Origin: Mesodorylaimus sp. YZB2_4
Taxonomy: Eukaryota > Nematoda > Enoplea > Dorylaimida > Dorylaimidae
Direction of reading: 5' to 3'
Assembly: GCA_030248295.1 (NCBI GenBank)
Contig: JASANH010000715.1
Span: 124,001 to 188,000, forward strand
Length of the DNA: 64,000 bases
The notes under the pieces: generated by a model
Told to the model about the DNA's origin: nothing
Database searches by the model: none
What the model saw: only the letters and a program-made list of their open reading frames with translations
Program-made: the position numbers and the translations under genes
Shown: positions 10,772 through 21,530 of the stretch, piece by piece
How the letters are laid out: each line of letters starts with the position of its first letter
Numbering within the stretch: position 1 is the first letter of the stretch

Positions 10772-11338
10772 TCACACATAATCATAATGATAGCAAGAGG
10801 GTTTCTGTGACGTCGCTGGTCCTTTCCTCGCATCGAAACTGCTATCAGTGACGGATCTCGCGAAGAGCTGGCATGAATTGCCGACTTGCAAACACAGATA
10901 ATTGAAACTGCGACACCAAACGCGCTCGCTGCAAGCCTGTGCGCACTGGAACGGCTCAGTCGCGCCAAAAGTTTCGATGGGCGTGTCATCCATGCAGGCT
11001 GATGACAGGTTATAATCTTGGAAATTCGCTGCTGCAAGAAAAATGCCCTGTGCATGCTGTTGATCAAAGGGGCTCCTGCTACCTGGAAATTGACAAAGGG
11101 GATAGTAGTTTCCAGCGCACGGCATATCTGTCCAGTCCATCGAGAAACACCTCGGCCCAGAGGGAAGGCCCACCGAATCTGCGCATTTGTAGTGTTTGGC
11201 CATTGTGTTAGCAGCTAGCAGCATCGGGGAAGGGGTTGCCTCGTTTTCGTACCAGCCTGCTGTTGCTGAGTCGATCGCGCATCCCTCGGTTCCGTTTTCA
11301 TCTCGCAAAGCGATGATTGTTTCCGAAATCGGCACGAC
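10772..11338 (-). CDS. Secreted C-type lectin / PAN-Apple domain protein, last exon
   Basis: A 567-base terminal exon that starts after acceptor CAAAATTTTAG at 11339 and ends at TGA. The first third resembles the C-terminal half of a C-type lectin-like fold: CADSVGLPSG, then DWTDMPCAGNYYPLCQF with the usual W...C...P.C order. The last ~75 residues have the PAN/Apple pattern: CMDDTPIE, FQCAQACS, WCRSFNY, CQL, and a final C. Such proteins are extracellular and bind carbohydrate or protein partners. The upstream exons holding the signal peptide and the front of the lectin fold were not found, so the gene may be incomplete or a relic. Confidence 0.6.
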   Translation of the reverse strand, partial: VVPISETIIALRDENGTEGCAIDSATAGWYENEATPSPMLLAANTMAKHYKCADSVGLPSGPRCFSMDWTDMPCAGNYYPLCQFPGSRSPFDQQHAQGIFLAAANFQDYNLSSACMDDTPIETFGATEPFQCAQACSERVWCRSFNYLCLQVGNSCQLFARSVTDSSFDARKGPATSQKPSCYHYDYV

Positions 11339-12130
11339 CTAAAATTTTGAGTGCCAGAAGAACTTTTTGTCGAGCATACCTGACTCGCATGTATGGCTGG
11401 TGGGTCAAAGCGGCTACCACTATAAAAACTTGAACTGCTGGAAAGTCACTGAAGTCATTCTATAGTCATACTGTACAGGATCTGTGCAGGTTCACTTCAT
11501 AGGCCCATCCGTGTAAGTATAGCTAAGCACTTACGCTGATGACTTGTGCGCTCACAGCCGCAATTTCTCGCGCAGTGTGCAGTTGTGCCAACACTGCCCC
11601 GTGCCGTCTAAAATATGCCTGATCTTGAGCGGTGACCTACTGACTCACTTGGTCGACAAAATCCTCCATCAGTACAGATATGAGCATTCTTCTAGTCAAA
11701 AGGCGGTATTGTCTGCTGGGATTACTCGTAACTAAGGCGAACGGTATCGATTTTTGAAAGGCGAGATTCAGGCTGGCTGTGCACCAAAATATTTCGCTAT
11801 TGGTTGGTGACAGCTCCATCTTTCCAAACCATTTGTATTTATTCAAGAAAAATAATGCGAAACGTACATCTGGTGGGACCGAAGTCGTGTATTTTGAATG
11901 CAAAAAGTGCTGCGAAATTGGTGGAGGATCAAGTAGTAGAGTCACGGTCAGAGATGATCGAACTATATCGAATCCAGATGCTGGACACAATGCCCTCTGC
12001 GCGCCCCTGGACAAGGCGACTGTTGAAGGAATGCGATGCCAGCGGCTCGTGGTATCAGAAGCTGCACGCGGAGTCCCACCCCACCCCCCCTCCCCCCCAA
12101 TACAGGCTCACCGAGAGGGCTTAGCTGCAG
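11339..12130. other. Unresolved region between two opposite-strand genes
   Basis: A TATA-like CTATAAAAACTTG lies at about 11421 on the plus strand. The plus-strand frame around 11890-12090 (contains SEMIELYRIQMLDT) could be an upstream exon of the gene at 12131, but no donor of the right phase is visible. A CCCCACCCCCCCTCCCCCCC tract at 12070-12098 may be poorly read. Confidence 0.35.
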
Positions 12131-12409
12131 TTGGCCAGCAATTTCCAGATGAACAAGAAAGAAGTGCTGTTGAGGAAATGGTTCCTCTTTTCAAAAAGCT
12201 ACGTTCTGCTCTATATCGGTGAGTGAGAGTGGGAGTGGGAGTGAGAGCGGTGTGTCAGAGTCGATCAGCAGATTGTTGATGCAAAGGTCAGAAAACGTGC
12301 GCTGCTCCCAACAAATAAGGCCATGCTGCCTTTGGTTATGAAAATCGATCAATATCTGCGCCGTATCAAGTTCGTGTTAAAAACACTGCGAGAGCGTTCA
12401 TACGCTTGA
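12131..12409 (+). CDS. Unrecognised gene, two 3' exons
   Basis: Exon 12131..12218 (acceptor TTAGCTGCAG, donor CG|GTGAGTG) and exon 12259..12409 (acceptor GTGTGTCAG, ends TGA) join in phase 2. Together they read a charged, helix-prone C-terminus containing ERSAVEEMVPLFKKLRS, KVRKRALLPTNKAMLPL, KIDQYLRRIKFVLKTLRE and SYA. The amphipathic pattern and clean splice phase suggest real coding sequence. I do not recognise the family. The 5' part is unresolved and the gene may be broken. Confidence 0.42.
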
Positions 12410-12654
12410 ATTTACTTGTAGGAATCCGACTAGGAGATGTCCAGTTTCTGTGCCTGAACAAATGGCATTGTCAGAAGCACATTTAAAAAAGTACATACAG
12501 GGTTGCTGACGTATCCTACAGGATTGTTGGTCTTGTCGTTAGACGGTGAAGTAAGACGGCCAGTCATCTCATCCGATAATTGAGGAGGTGACGTCATATT
12601 CTTAACATCATTTATACATTGTACAGCCGAGTAAGAAAGTCGGGCGCCCACCTG

Positions 12655-12925
12655 AGACAGGTTGGAAGTGGAGGGCACCTTCACCTTTGGCGCCCAGTAT
12701 CGCGAGATAGGTGAAAGGTAAAAACGTTTCGCGACAAGCATTCGATTTCTCATTCATTTGCGAACACGCTGATGTGTCGTTGATCGAGAAAGACCAAAAG
12801 ATTAGTGAGTTATGGCCAAAATCCAAAAAAGGTTTTTGCGATGATTCCATGAAAATCGAGTTTGCGCAAAAAAGATCGTTGCGTCACCGTCACCATTCAT
12901 GGGTGCATCGAACTCACACAAAAAC
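12655..12925 (+). repeat. Dispersed repeat, copy 1 of 2
   Basis: Shares with 62690..62975, in order and orientation, GGCGCCCA, GATAGGTGA, ACAAGCATTCGAT, CATTTGCGAACACGCTGATG, GTGAGTTATGGCCAA and CATGGGTGCATC. It has no coding capacity and is likely an old transposon family. The two copies are 50 kb apart. Confidence 0.75.
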
Positions 12926-13256
12926 TTTTGCGGATGGTCAAATATTGAATCTTGGGCAATCCTCTGGGTCGACCCTTACAGAAGGCCAGTCCTTGAAAGA
13001 AACCAGTTGAAAAGCACTGCATTTAGTGTGAGGAATTTCGATTACAGTACGCATGAATCTGATAGCCTTTTTGTAGTACACAGTGTCGCCTATCAATCAC
13101 GAAGAAGAGCGCGAATTTAAAATTTTTGACTTCACAGAGAAAAACAATTTTTCAGTATTGTATATGGTTTATTAACGTTGTTTGAAGCCAACCTAGAAAA
13201 AAGCTGACACGACCACCCCTGTCAACGCATCCACAATCCCAAACAATTAAATCATT

Positions 13257-14150
13257 TTAATCACTTTTCACATTCCCATTTTTCTCAACCCCATTTTTTT
13301 CCTTCTCTACTTTCTTCTTCTGATGTTGCTGAAATCGATTGCCTTTTTTCAAATACGCATCATAAAAAAATCGAAGGAACAATAAAAAGTAAGTGGAATA
13401 TATTCCAAATGCCAGTGCCATATTTTCATAAGTTTGCTGACAATATTGACCATTGAGTCGAGTTCGGAGCGATTGAATTGTGATGAGGCACCCGAAGAAC
13501 ATTTGCACTAACTGCATGCCCGTAATGGACATGGGGATGAATTTGGGGAATCGGAGTCCGGCTGATCGCAGAGCATAGTAGGAGTACATGACAGCGTGCA
13601 CTGTGTAGTTCATCCAAATCACCCATCGTCCATTGGCCGTGTGCCCCTTGTACGCGTGCCAGGCCACGATCAGCACGGTGATATGGTGATACCAATGTAG
13701 AAAGATTAGCGGTCGTTTTCGCAAAATTATAAACGCCGTATCGAACAATTCTATTACTTTACTGAAAACGAATAATTTTACCCAAAAACTTGTACTTTCG
13801 ATTTGCATATAACCAGCCGTACATATGCTATATTGGAATCCACGGGTGGTCAGGGTATGAAAAAATTCTGGACTAACTCGCAATGAACCCATGATACTGA
13901 AAATCGCTAGAAAACCATTCCAGATTGTCAGCGAATTATCTAATTGGAATGCTGATCTTTTGGACATGATTTTTTGACCCAAAAAAATAAAGATAGCATA
14001 AAATAGACTGATTGTCAAAGAATGGTGCCAATTTTGTTGCATCCATATTGTGGAGTCGACAGGCGAAAAACCTTTTTCGAATGGTAGGACCACACTGTAA
14101 TTATACAATTCTTGAGACGGTGTTTGAAGTAAGTCGCCGAGTTGAGACAT
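13257..14150 (-). CDS. ELOVL6-type very-long-chain fatty acid elongase (paralogue B)
   Basis: A 297-residue single-exon elongase, tandem paralogue of the gene at 6766-7692 and in the same orientation. Signatures are KVIELFDT (131-138), HWYHH (152-156), NYTVHAVMYSYYAL (181-194) and GMQLVQM (211-217), and the C-terminal LKKGNRFQQHQKKK is basic. The frame is open further upstream, but the ATG at 14150 is preferred because the next residues (YNYSVVLPFEKGF) align with the N-terminus of paralogue A. The upstream extension (to 14372) has no similarity there. Shared lack of introns implies that duplication followed intron loss. Substrate is not determinable from the sequence. Confidence 0.94.
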   Translation of the reverse strand: MSQLGDLLQTPSQELYNYSVVLPFEKGFSPVDSTIWMQQNWHHSLTISLFYAIFIFLGQKIMSKRSAFQLDNSLTIWNGFLAIFSIMGSLRVSPEFFHTLTTRGFQYSICTAGYMQIESTSFWVKLFVFSKVIELFDTAFIILRKRPLIFLHWYHHITVLIVAWHAYKGHTANGRWVIWMNYTVHAVMYSYYALRSAGLRFPKFIPMSITGMQLVQMFFGCLITIQSLRTRLNGQYCQQTYENMALAFGIYSTYFLLFLRFFYDAYLKKGNRFQQHQKKKVEKEKNGVEKNGNVKSD

Positions 14151-14837
14151 TTGCGACTGCAACGAAATCGAACAAAATCGCAACTGACAGGATTGAGCGA
14201 AAATTGTGGTGGAATGGTGGCTAAAAGGAAATAACCAAAGATAAGGAGTTGATAGACGGTTTTTATTTTTGACCTGGACGCGCGTACTCGATAGCTCTAG
14301 CCGCCATGCCAATACAAACAATAGCGAGGGAAGAAGATGCGTGGCACGTGAACAAATAATTGCCTTTCTCAAAGCATGTGAAATTCACGTACAATAGAAA
14401 TGATTCACACGCCTGTTTCAAATTTCTGCTCACGCCACCTCGCCTGGGTGCGAAGTTGGGAGCGATAAGAAACCCGACAGCGCAGAACTTCCTTCAGGAC
14501 TTTGCTATTTGCTGTAAAAATAGACCTAAAATAAATGTTCTAGTTTTTAAAACATTGATGAAATAGATAGAAAATGTTGAGTGCGTTCAGTACTCTTACA
14601 AATAGTTTCAAGGCCTAGTACGAGATGTCGATTTTTTGCGAGGTCGCCGTATGAATGTCTGCATTCTATATGACACTGTTACAAACTATCAACAAAGAAA
14701 ACCACCATGAAAACCACCACCTGGAAATTTTAAATTTCCCGCCTGATTCATACTCTGTAAAGCGCGATGTATACTCGAAATGGAGAACGTGCGCACATCC
14801 AAAGTCCATTTCAAAAAAGACAGAAAACAGGGTCCTT
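14151..14837. other. Upstream flank of elongase B
   Basis: No gene is seen. Contains one TTTAAATTTCCCGCC word at about 14729, part of the dispersed fold-back family. A poly(T) tract begins at the right border. Confidence 0.4.
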
Positions 14838-15311
14838 TTTTTTTTTTTTTTTTTACTCCACAATCCCTCACTCCCCTCTCCCCAATTATTTTTTTTCTTT
14901 TTTTTTTTTTTATTCTTTCTTTTACCTTCTTTTTTATTTATTAAAACCTTTTTTTTTTTTTGATTTTTTTTTTTTTTTTATTTTTATAAACCCTCCCCTC
15001 CCCTTTTTTTTTTTTTTTTCTTCTCCTCCTCTTTTTTATATTTTTTTTTTTTTATTTATTATTTTATATTTAATTTTATTTTTCTCTTTTTATTTTTTTT
15101 TTTTTTTTTTTATATTTTTTTTTTTTCACAATATTTATTTCTTCAACAAAAAAACACACAAAAAAAAAATACTTTCATTATACAATTCTTTTTTCTCTCC
15201 TATTATTGTTTTAAACAAAAAAAAAAAAATAAAAAATAATAATTACTATTTATCAATTTTTTCTCTTTTTTTTTATTTTATTATTTTATTTTTTTTTTTT
15301 TTTTTTTTATT

Positions 15312-15353
<42 letters not shown>

Positions 15354-15460
15354 TTTTTTTTATTTTTAATTTCTTTTTCACATCCTTTTTTTTTTTTTTT
15401 TTTTTAATATTTTTTATATTTATATTTTTTATTATATTTTAATATATAAAATATAAAACC
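14838..15460. repeat. ~620-bp poly(T)-dominated block, probable consensus artefact
   Basis: Almost wholly T with a few C and A interruptions; it switches to AT-only words at 15405-15450. The composition is unlike the flanks and unlike a real microsatellite because no unit repeats. Open frames across it are low-complexity translations (F/L/I runs) and are not genes. Confidence 0.75.
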
Positions 15461-16151
15461 TAAAAGAGACCACCTCACAAATGTCTGCCAGAAAGCGGTC
15501 ACATTCCGCAGCGAGTTGAAAGGATCCCTGACGTGGTAGGCGATAGCCTATCGGAGAAGCAGATGCTGTGACCCTGACCTTCGCTGATATAAAAAAATGC
15601 TCACTTGGTCAGACCCGTTCTAAATACACGTTGTCAGACCGTTGACTCCAAGGTGTATTTGCAAGAAGACACCAGTCCGGTTTCAGAGTCCGATCGTGAC
15701 TGACGATTCAGAAAATAGTATAGAGTGCTGGTGAAACAGGCCCCTGGCCCGCTTGTGAGCAGCTGCAAGTCAGTGCACCCCTGTGTCTTCGCACAAGCCA
15801 TATCGTACTGACCATGACTATTTCTGTCAGAGCAGTCAAGGGATCGAAACGACATGCAAACGGTCTCATGGGCAGCCCAGACAAGAATTGATGGCGACAA
15901 TGTCATGTTCTCATTGCCTGCAACCGACTGACCATCACCATATTTGCTCGTCAGTGAGTGCGAAATCAGGCCTCGCCTACTGCTCCGCATTTTCATCGAC
16001 TTTGCTTCACTGCAGTGTAATGTAGAGTCGTCGCGATGGAAAGGCGGTAAATTTGAAATTTATCACCCTGTGTTGTGGGACTGTGCGTTCTTCTTGGCGT
16101 GAGCACAGTAAAGCTCATCGAGAAAATGTGGACTGCATGCGTTTGTTCCTG
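15461..16151. other. Intergenic, no gene seen
   Basis: Open frames at 15634-15996 and 15783-16025 overlap on opposite strands without a domain or splice context. Nothing else recognised. Confidence 0.35.
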
Positions 16152-17575
16152 TGGCTTAAAAGAGGGTTTCTGAGAGACTCGATCCATACGCAATATACTT
16201 GACCAGTCGACTTTTTTGACCCCCTTTTTTGTGCTCTATCGAAAGTACTCACAAAACTGATTGTCCTAGCCGGAGTAAATTTTTTTTAAATGGTCATATG
16301 TGTGAGTATAGCACATTCAAGGTAAAAAGTGGTCACTTTTGGTCAAAAAATCATAACTTGCTTACTTTAGGGCCTAAAACAGTTTTAAAAATACAGAAAT
16401 GACCGCTACATTCTGAGGAATCCGAATCTTCATTCAAAATTAGCTCAGCTATAACCGCGTATGACATATTTGAAGAAAAAATCAATGATCAGCCGTAATC
16501 AATCATTATGGGCAAATTAATAAAAAAGTCCAGCCCTGTTTTTTTCACTGAAATAGCAGCCTAAGGCCACTACATCACAAAACAGCACGAAATTCCACCC
16601 TACGAGCATGGATTATTGTGCACTTGTGAGATAACTGAACCCCATAAAGGCAATTTTAGCCGGAACTGATCAATAATTTTAGTTGTTGATCAGTTCCGCT
16701 GATCAGTGATAGCCTAACTTGTAGCCCTTGAAAAAAGCTTTCATATAGTTTTTTCTACGTCAAAATTCATTGAATTTTACCCGAGATATTGAAGAAAACT
16801 CAAATTCAGTAGAAGTGCCCATAGAATGCACCTTTTGAATTTCCCGCCAGCGAGCTGCTTATGACATAAGAGCGACTTTGTCTGTTTACTCTGGGAATCA
16901 ACAGTAAATTTAAGACCCTTTTCACTTTTCTTACTACGAGTCGGTCAAACTCTGTGCTGGAGTATCTGTCTTGCATGAAAAAAAAAGAAGTTATAAATCT
17001 ATTGTTGATTCCAAGAGAAAGCAGCCAGAGCCGCTCTTATGTCATAAGCGGTACGCGGGCGGGAATTCAAAAGTAGCGTCCCGCAGCCACATATTGCCGA
17101 ATTCGAGTTTTCTTCGATATCTCATGTGATAAATTAGGTAGGTTTTATGATGCTGTGACCCAAGGCTACTATTTCATTAAACAAAACAGGGTCGGACTGT
17201 TTTAATAATTTGCCCGTAATCAATTCGTGATTGATCACGGCTGATCACTGACGGTTTTTGTTGAATATCAAATGAAAGCTTATAGCAATACTCATTTTAA
17301 AAAAAAATCCGACTCGTCAGAATGTGGCGGTCATTTCTGTATTTAAAAAAATTTTTAAGGCACAAAAATAGGCAGTTATGATTTTTTGACCAAAAGTGAC
17401 CACTTTTTACCTATAATGTGCTATATTTCCATATCAAAGTATTTTTAAAAAATTTTACTCTTGCCAAGACAATCAGTTTTGTGAGTACTTTCAAAAGAGC
17501 GCATAAAAAAGGGGGGTCAAAGATGTCGACTGGCCAGCCCCAGGTTGAGTCTCTCAGGAACCCTCTCTTACGCCA
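16152..17575. mobile_element. Long fold-back element (~1.4 kb, nearly a full palindrome)
   Basis: The left half reads in reverse complement as the right half from end to centre. Matched blocks include AGAGGGTTYCTGAGAGACTC, CAGTCGAC, TGACCCCC, AGTACTCACAAAACTGATTG, GTAAAAAGTGGTCACTTTTG, ACAGAAATGACCGC, GATCAGCCGT, GGCAAATTA, GAAGAAAACTC and GCTTATGACATAAGAGCG. The centre lies near 16.96 kb. No transposase is encoded. The inner GAATTTCCCGCC plus GCTTATGACATAAGAGCG unit is shared with the small fold-back at 62.14 kb. Confidence 0.82.
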
Positions 17576-17841
17576 TCCTCTGGTCAGCCTAGCCTGTTCT
17601 AAAGCGAGCCAAGGATTTCATATTCGTTGATCTCTAGTTATGATGTTAAATCAAAGCATTCTGATGGCTTATTTTCCTAAAAGGACTCATTTTCAACTGA
17701 TATCAATGCGTACCCAGATAAACGCACATTTTCATTTTTCTAATGAGTGAATGAATTGAACTGATCAAAAATCCATTAAAAGTACAGACGTTGAACTAAA
17801 AGAATATAAAGCTTTAATCGGCAATTAATCTGGGAAATAAC

Positions 17842-18984
17842 CAGGGTTCCCACCACCCTTTAAATCCTCTAAATCCTCTAAAACCTCCTCTGATTCCAAT
17901 GCCCTCCCCTAAATCCTCTAATCCTCCTTAAATTTGGCGGGTCCTCCTCTTAAATTTGGCTTCTCTCTTATGAGCATGATCTCTGTGACAAAAGTTCTGA
18001 ATTGACGCCAGAGACCAGAGAGAGATTAGTTGCAAAGGGAAATATAAGAAATAAACAAGGAGCCTTACCGATAGGTCAGGAGAACTTTTTTGGAATTAAG
18101 GTCTGGATTTTTGCCTTTTTTCGCATATTACTCTATTTTATCTGCTGATGGACGCTTTTCAGGCGTTCAGTTTTTTGAAATTTGCCTTCCCGATTTATCA
18201 TTTAGTATATACAGTATAAGCGGAAATTGGGCGCATTCCGGCGATACAGGCCCAAACATAGGTACCTGAGCCATGTCAGCATTCCTCCCGCCCCTAGAAT
18301 TGCTATTGCTGTACCTATACATGCGATTGTAACACCTTCGGACAGTACCTTCAATCGAGCATGCTTTCGCCTCATGATTAATGCAGGGTCTTGATGCCTA
18401 AACGTCGGCATCGGGATCGAGATCTCCTGTTAAGGAGCATGCGAAGAAACGACCTTGCCTGGAATCTCGCTTTGCCGGCTTGAAGGGATTAGTAGGCAGG
18501 ATATACTTTATAGTAGCCGCGGTGGCTCAGCTGGTAGGTTGGTTAGCGACCTCCCTTCTCAGCCAGTATCATCCGGGGCTGGGACGCTGGTGCTTGCACA
18601 GGATGCTCCCTCGTGTGGACGTGCTCCTAGTGGAGACACACAGGGAAGCTGCCGTGAGAGGTGATCACCTCATGGCCTAGCTTATCATATCAGGACTGCT
18701 GGCCTAGGCAAAACGGGTTGGAAGCCAGTGGGGAACTGGGCCCTACCCACAAAAATTAAAAAAGGATTTACTTTGTGCGGCCTAGTAATAACTTTTCCAT
18801 TGCGTTGATTTTGTGTCAGGATGATATGTAGCCTGCAGCGGTTGAGCATTAAGACTTCATGCCAGAAAATGTACCTTTGTGACCGGTTTGGCAAAAAGTA
18901 TGGTCAAAATCTCCTTTAAGAATTCTGCTTTAAATCCTCTAAAACCTCCTTTGAATTCATCGTGTCAAGCTGATGGGAACCCTG
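17842..18984. mobile_element. Non-autonomous hAT-like DNA element
   Basis: Starts CAGGGTTCCCA and ends TGGGAACCCTG, an 11-bp terminal inverted repeat of the CAGGG type common in hAT elements. It is flanked by ATAAC on both sides (17837-17841 and 18985-18989), a partial target-site duplication. Subterminal TAAATCCTCTAAAACCTCC occurs near both ends in the same orientation, and the left end has tandem AAATCCTCT units. No transposase is seen. A SINE-like unit sits inside. Confidence 0.66.
18515..18760 (+). repeat. tRNA-derived SINE-like repeat, family S, copy 1
   Basis: Begins CCGCGGTGGCTCAGCTGGTA (A-box-like), then CATCCGGGGCTGGGACGCTGG, GTGGAGACACACAGGGAAGC, TGATATG-type words and AAAACGGGTTGGAA. 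The same blocks occur in reverse orientation at 52325..52610. It lies inside the hAT-like element. Confidence 0.62.
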
Positions 18985-19966
18985 ATAACGGAATTGATGC
19001 CGGACGGTTCATCGTACTCTGATGGGCGGAACACCCGCACAAAAACTGCCAATTGCCAATACTGCACTTGCGAAACCTGCGCACAAAACATACAAACTGT
19101 ATAAGCCGTCGTCCAAGAAACAGACTTATAATATAGAGATTCCAAGATTGACAATAAAACTCAAAGAACCCAACTACGTACTCTTTACGCACTTACTTTT
19201 TTATTTGTTTTTACACAAAACCCTGACCTGTTTTTAAATTTTAATCAAGCAGCAATTAAAATCAGCCAAAAAAAGTCGAATGCCACTTCTCTGCAAATTT
19301 CGCTTTAGAAAATTTGTTGAAATCTGAATTTCGAAGCACTTCGATCAACGAAATTATGTGGATGCGGATATTTGCACGGAATACATGTGAGATTTTGTGA
19401 GGAATAGAACGGTTTTTTTGTAAATTTGTTGTCATATTTCATATCTACCCTATGATTCATTCTCTGAGTTTGTCCTCTCTCCACGACTGACTCGACTGAC
19501 CGAGGTAACTTCCTCAATATCCCGTAGTTTAGCAGATTTCAGTGCAAATAGGATGTCCGCAGTCAGGATGAAGGTTGGAGAGAAGCGGAAAGGGGAAATG
19601 GAAAGAAAAGACTCGCCCTTAATCGCGAATTCCTCGCAAATAAGCAAAATGCCCGAGAGTGCTGTCAGTTTTCGAAGAAGCCTTTCGACAGCATGCCAAC
19701 GTTATCGCCACTGATTCCGTTGGATGCTGTTGCTGCTCGAACAGCGCAAAATTCCAAAAGTTTTCACTGAGGACCAGGATGCGTAACCCGCAGTCGAGGG
19801 TCTGTATTATAAGTATTCGTGGGCTTCTCACTCTGCTGAATTGGTTATCACATTCGGCACCACATATCTGTTCTATTCTGAGCCTCTTTCTATTCCAAAA
19901 TTAAAGATAAGGAACAGAAAGTATCATCCTTTTTGCACTTATTCATTTTCACCACTATCGGCCAAG
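18985..19966. other. Intergenic, no gene seen
   Basis: Open frames on both strands lack domains. No recognised repeat. It is the 3' flank of the minus-strand secreted-protein gene at 19967. Confidence 0.35.
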
Positions 19967-20410
19967 CTATTTGCCATATCGCTTCTGTGGCATTTGAAAT
20001 TCTTTCCAATCACAGACGTTTGTCAGCAACGGCTTCCTTATTTGTTTCTCATTGTTTGATACCACAGTCACTCTCCAACGGTATTTTGTCCTAGGGGTGT
20101 CGTCTGGACAATACGCATACGCTGTACCTTCCGGCAACCCGCCTTGCTTGGCTCCAACCTTTAAAATTGGCTGATATTCTCCAGGATTTTGCCCAGCTTT
20201 TTCTATCTCGACTTGCATTGGATTATAGTCAGAAGAGATATGATAACGAAAGACGCAAGTTTTTCCCGTGACACCCGTTTTTCCAGGCCCTAAGATCTCG
20301 ACATTATCGCCAGTGGGGTGTGTCAGATTGCAGGCTTGTCCAGTTACAGAAGTGAGAAAGAAAAGTGGCAAGCTCAAAAAGAAGGCACATAGATGTGGGG
20401 GCATAGTCAT
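19967..20410 (-). CDS. Small secreted protein, CDWKE family, member 1
   Basis: 147 residues from the ATG at 20410, single exon. Residues 1-25 form a signal peptide (LCAFFLSLPLFFLTSVTGQA). The mature part has cysteines at 27, 52, 101 and 133, the shared CNLT (27-30), NPGEYQP (75-81), KYRWRV (109-114) and a CDWKEFQ end (133-139). Alternating hydrophobic/polar strands and the RWRV signature suggest a compact beta-sandwich, with the first and last cysteine likely bonded because they are the only ones kept in all members. I do not recognise a named domain. A TATA box (TATAAAA) is at 20488-20494 and the family upstream module at 20671-20723. Member 2 at 25301 is a near-identical inverted copy. Confidence 0.85.
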   Translation of the reverse strand: MTMPPHLCAFFLSLPLFFLTSVTGQACNLTHPTGDNVEILGPGKTGVTGKTCVFRYHISSDYNPMQVEIEKAGQNPGEYQPILKVGAKQGGLPEGTAYAYCPDDTPRTKYRWRVTVVSNNEKQIRKPLLTNVCDWKEFQMPQKRYGK

Positions 20411-20487
20411 GGATTCACTGGCGTCCAATGAACGATCACGAGGATGAGACAAGCCGCAAAACTGTTGAGTTAATGAAGAGAAGTTGC

Positions 20488-20494
20488 TTTTATA
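20488..20494 (-). promoter_or_regulatory. TATA box of secreted-protein member 1
   Basis: ACTATAAAAGC on the minus strand, about 78 bases upstream of the ATG. The same word sits at the equivalent place in member 2 (25217-25223). Confidence 0.65.
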
Positions 20495-20670
20495 GTTTTC
20501 GTCCACCAGCATCCTCACTCGCGGATTTCCTAATTTGTATACTTTTCTCAAATTCCCAGCATCCATGAATTCAAAAAACCCTTGAATATCAAAGTGGTAC
20601 TTTGCATTTTCGGGTTTTTAAATTTCCTTCATGCTTTCGTGAATGCCAAAGGACTTTTTTGCGCAAACAT

Positions 20671-20723
20671 GCATATCAAGCGGCAACTCTGACAGTCATT
20701 TCTGGCCAGCATTACAGCAGCTG
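20671..20723 (-). promoter_or_regulatory. Upstream module of secreted-protein member 1
   Basis: On the minus strand reads CAGCTGCTGTAATGCTGGCC, then TGTCAGAGTTGCCGCTTG. This is a diverged version of the ATCAAAGGTGCCGCTG module that precedes each member of the family. Confidence 0.55.
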
Positions 20724-20757
20724 TCACCACAAATTATAAAAAATTCGTCACCACTTT

Positions 20758-20875
20758 TATGATCACCCCCCACCCCCCACCCCGTACAGATGATAAGAAA
20801 AAGACAATTTTTTTCCAAACAAGGAAAAATCCCCCTTCTTTTCTTTTTCCCGCACCCCCCACCCTTACCCACACC
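20758..20875. other. C/A homopolymer-rich block, doubtful sequence
   Basis: CCCCCCACCCCCCACCCC followed by A-, T- and C-runs. Composition differs sharply from both flanks. Probably a low-quality consensus stretch. Confidence 0.5.
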
Positions 20876-21530
20876 GACCAGACCCGAAATTTCGGTTTAC
20901 GAGTACCGAGAATAGATAGGATCATCAATGGAAGGGTTTTTGAGATGATTTGTATTTATCGAATAGATCCTCTACTTTTCAATCTTTTAAAGAATTGTAC
21001 AACATTACGATTTGCTTCGAACACACGCATTCATTTGTGCGAGCATACTGCAGGTCGCAGTGAATTTTTTGAGCAGTAATTCTGATTTGACATTTCTTGA
21101 AGAAAGCTGGCGTGAGTACAACTGTATATTTTCTACTATTGGGTGATCTGTTTATCTGACTCACTCGGCTCACGTCAGATTCAATCGTCCCATGTGAAAT
21201 ACCTTTACTTGTCATTTTTCTTGACCAATCACAAATGCATCATCATTGTCAAAAGATTGTTTACCATGACAAATAGTTTTTAAATGTCGTTTTTATAAAG
21301 GCATGATTGCCAACGTCACTCTTTTTTTTAAAGCAAGAACAAGCGATCCCTTGGAAAAATGTCGAGCAACAAGTCAATATTCTGTTTGTAAAAAATGCAA
21401 CATTAAATAATAGAAAAAAAAAATTTAAAAAAAAATACACCCCCTCTTTTTCTCTCTCTTTTTATATTTTTTTATTTTTTAACCCCCCCCACCACATCAT
21501 ATTCTCTCCCCCCCCACTCCATAATATATT
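20876..21530. other. Intergenic, ends in a doubtful homopolymer block
   Basis: No gene is seen in 20876-21400. From about 21410 the sequence is runs of A, T and C (for example CCCCCCCCC and CCCCCCCC), ending exactly where the channel pseudogene loses homology at 21531. The block may hide the true end of that gene. Confidence 0.5.

Noticed and set aside
13426-13695. Minus-strand frame inside elongase B
   Set aside because: Out-of-frame shadow of the elongase coding sequence.
14655-15369. Long open frames through the poly(T) block
   Set aside because: Translation is F/L/I low complexity with no domain; the frame is open only because T runs contain no stops.
16152-17575. CRISPR-like or viral interpretation of the long inverted repeat
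   Set aside because: There are two arms only, no regular spacers, and no associated genes; a eukaryotic fold-back element explains it.
18202-18411. Minus-strand frame with a hydrophobic segment (GVTIACIGTAIAILGAGG)
   Set aside because: It lies inside the hAT-like element, and no start, partner exon or family could be recognised.
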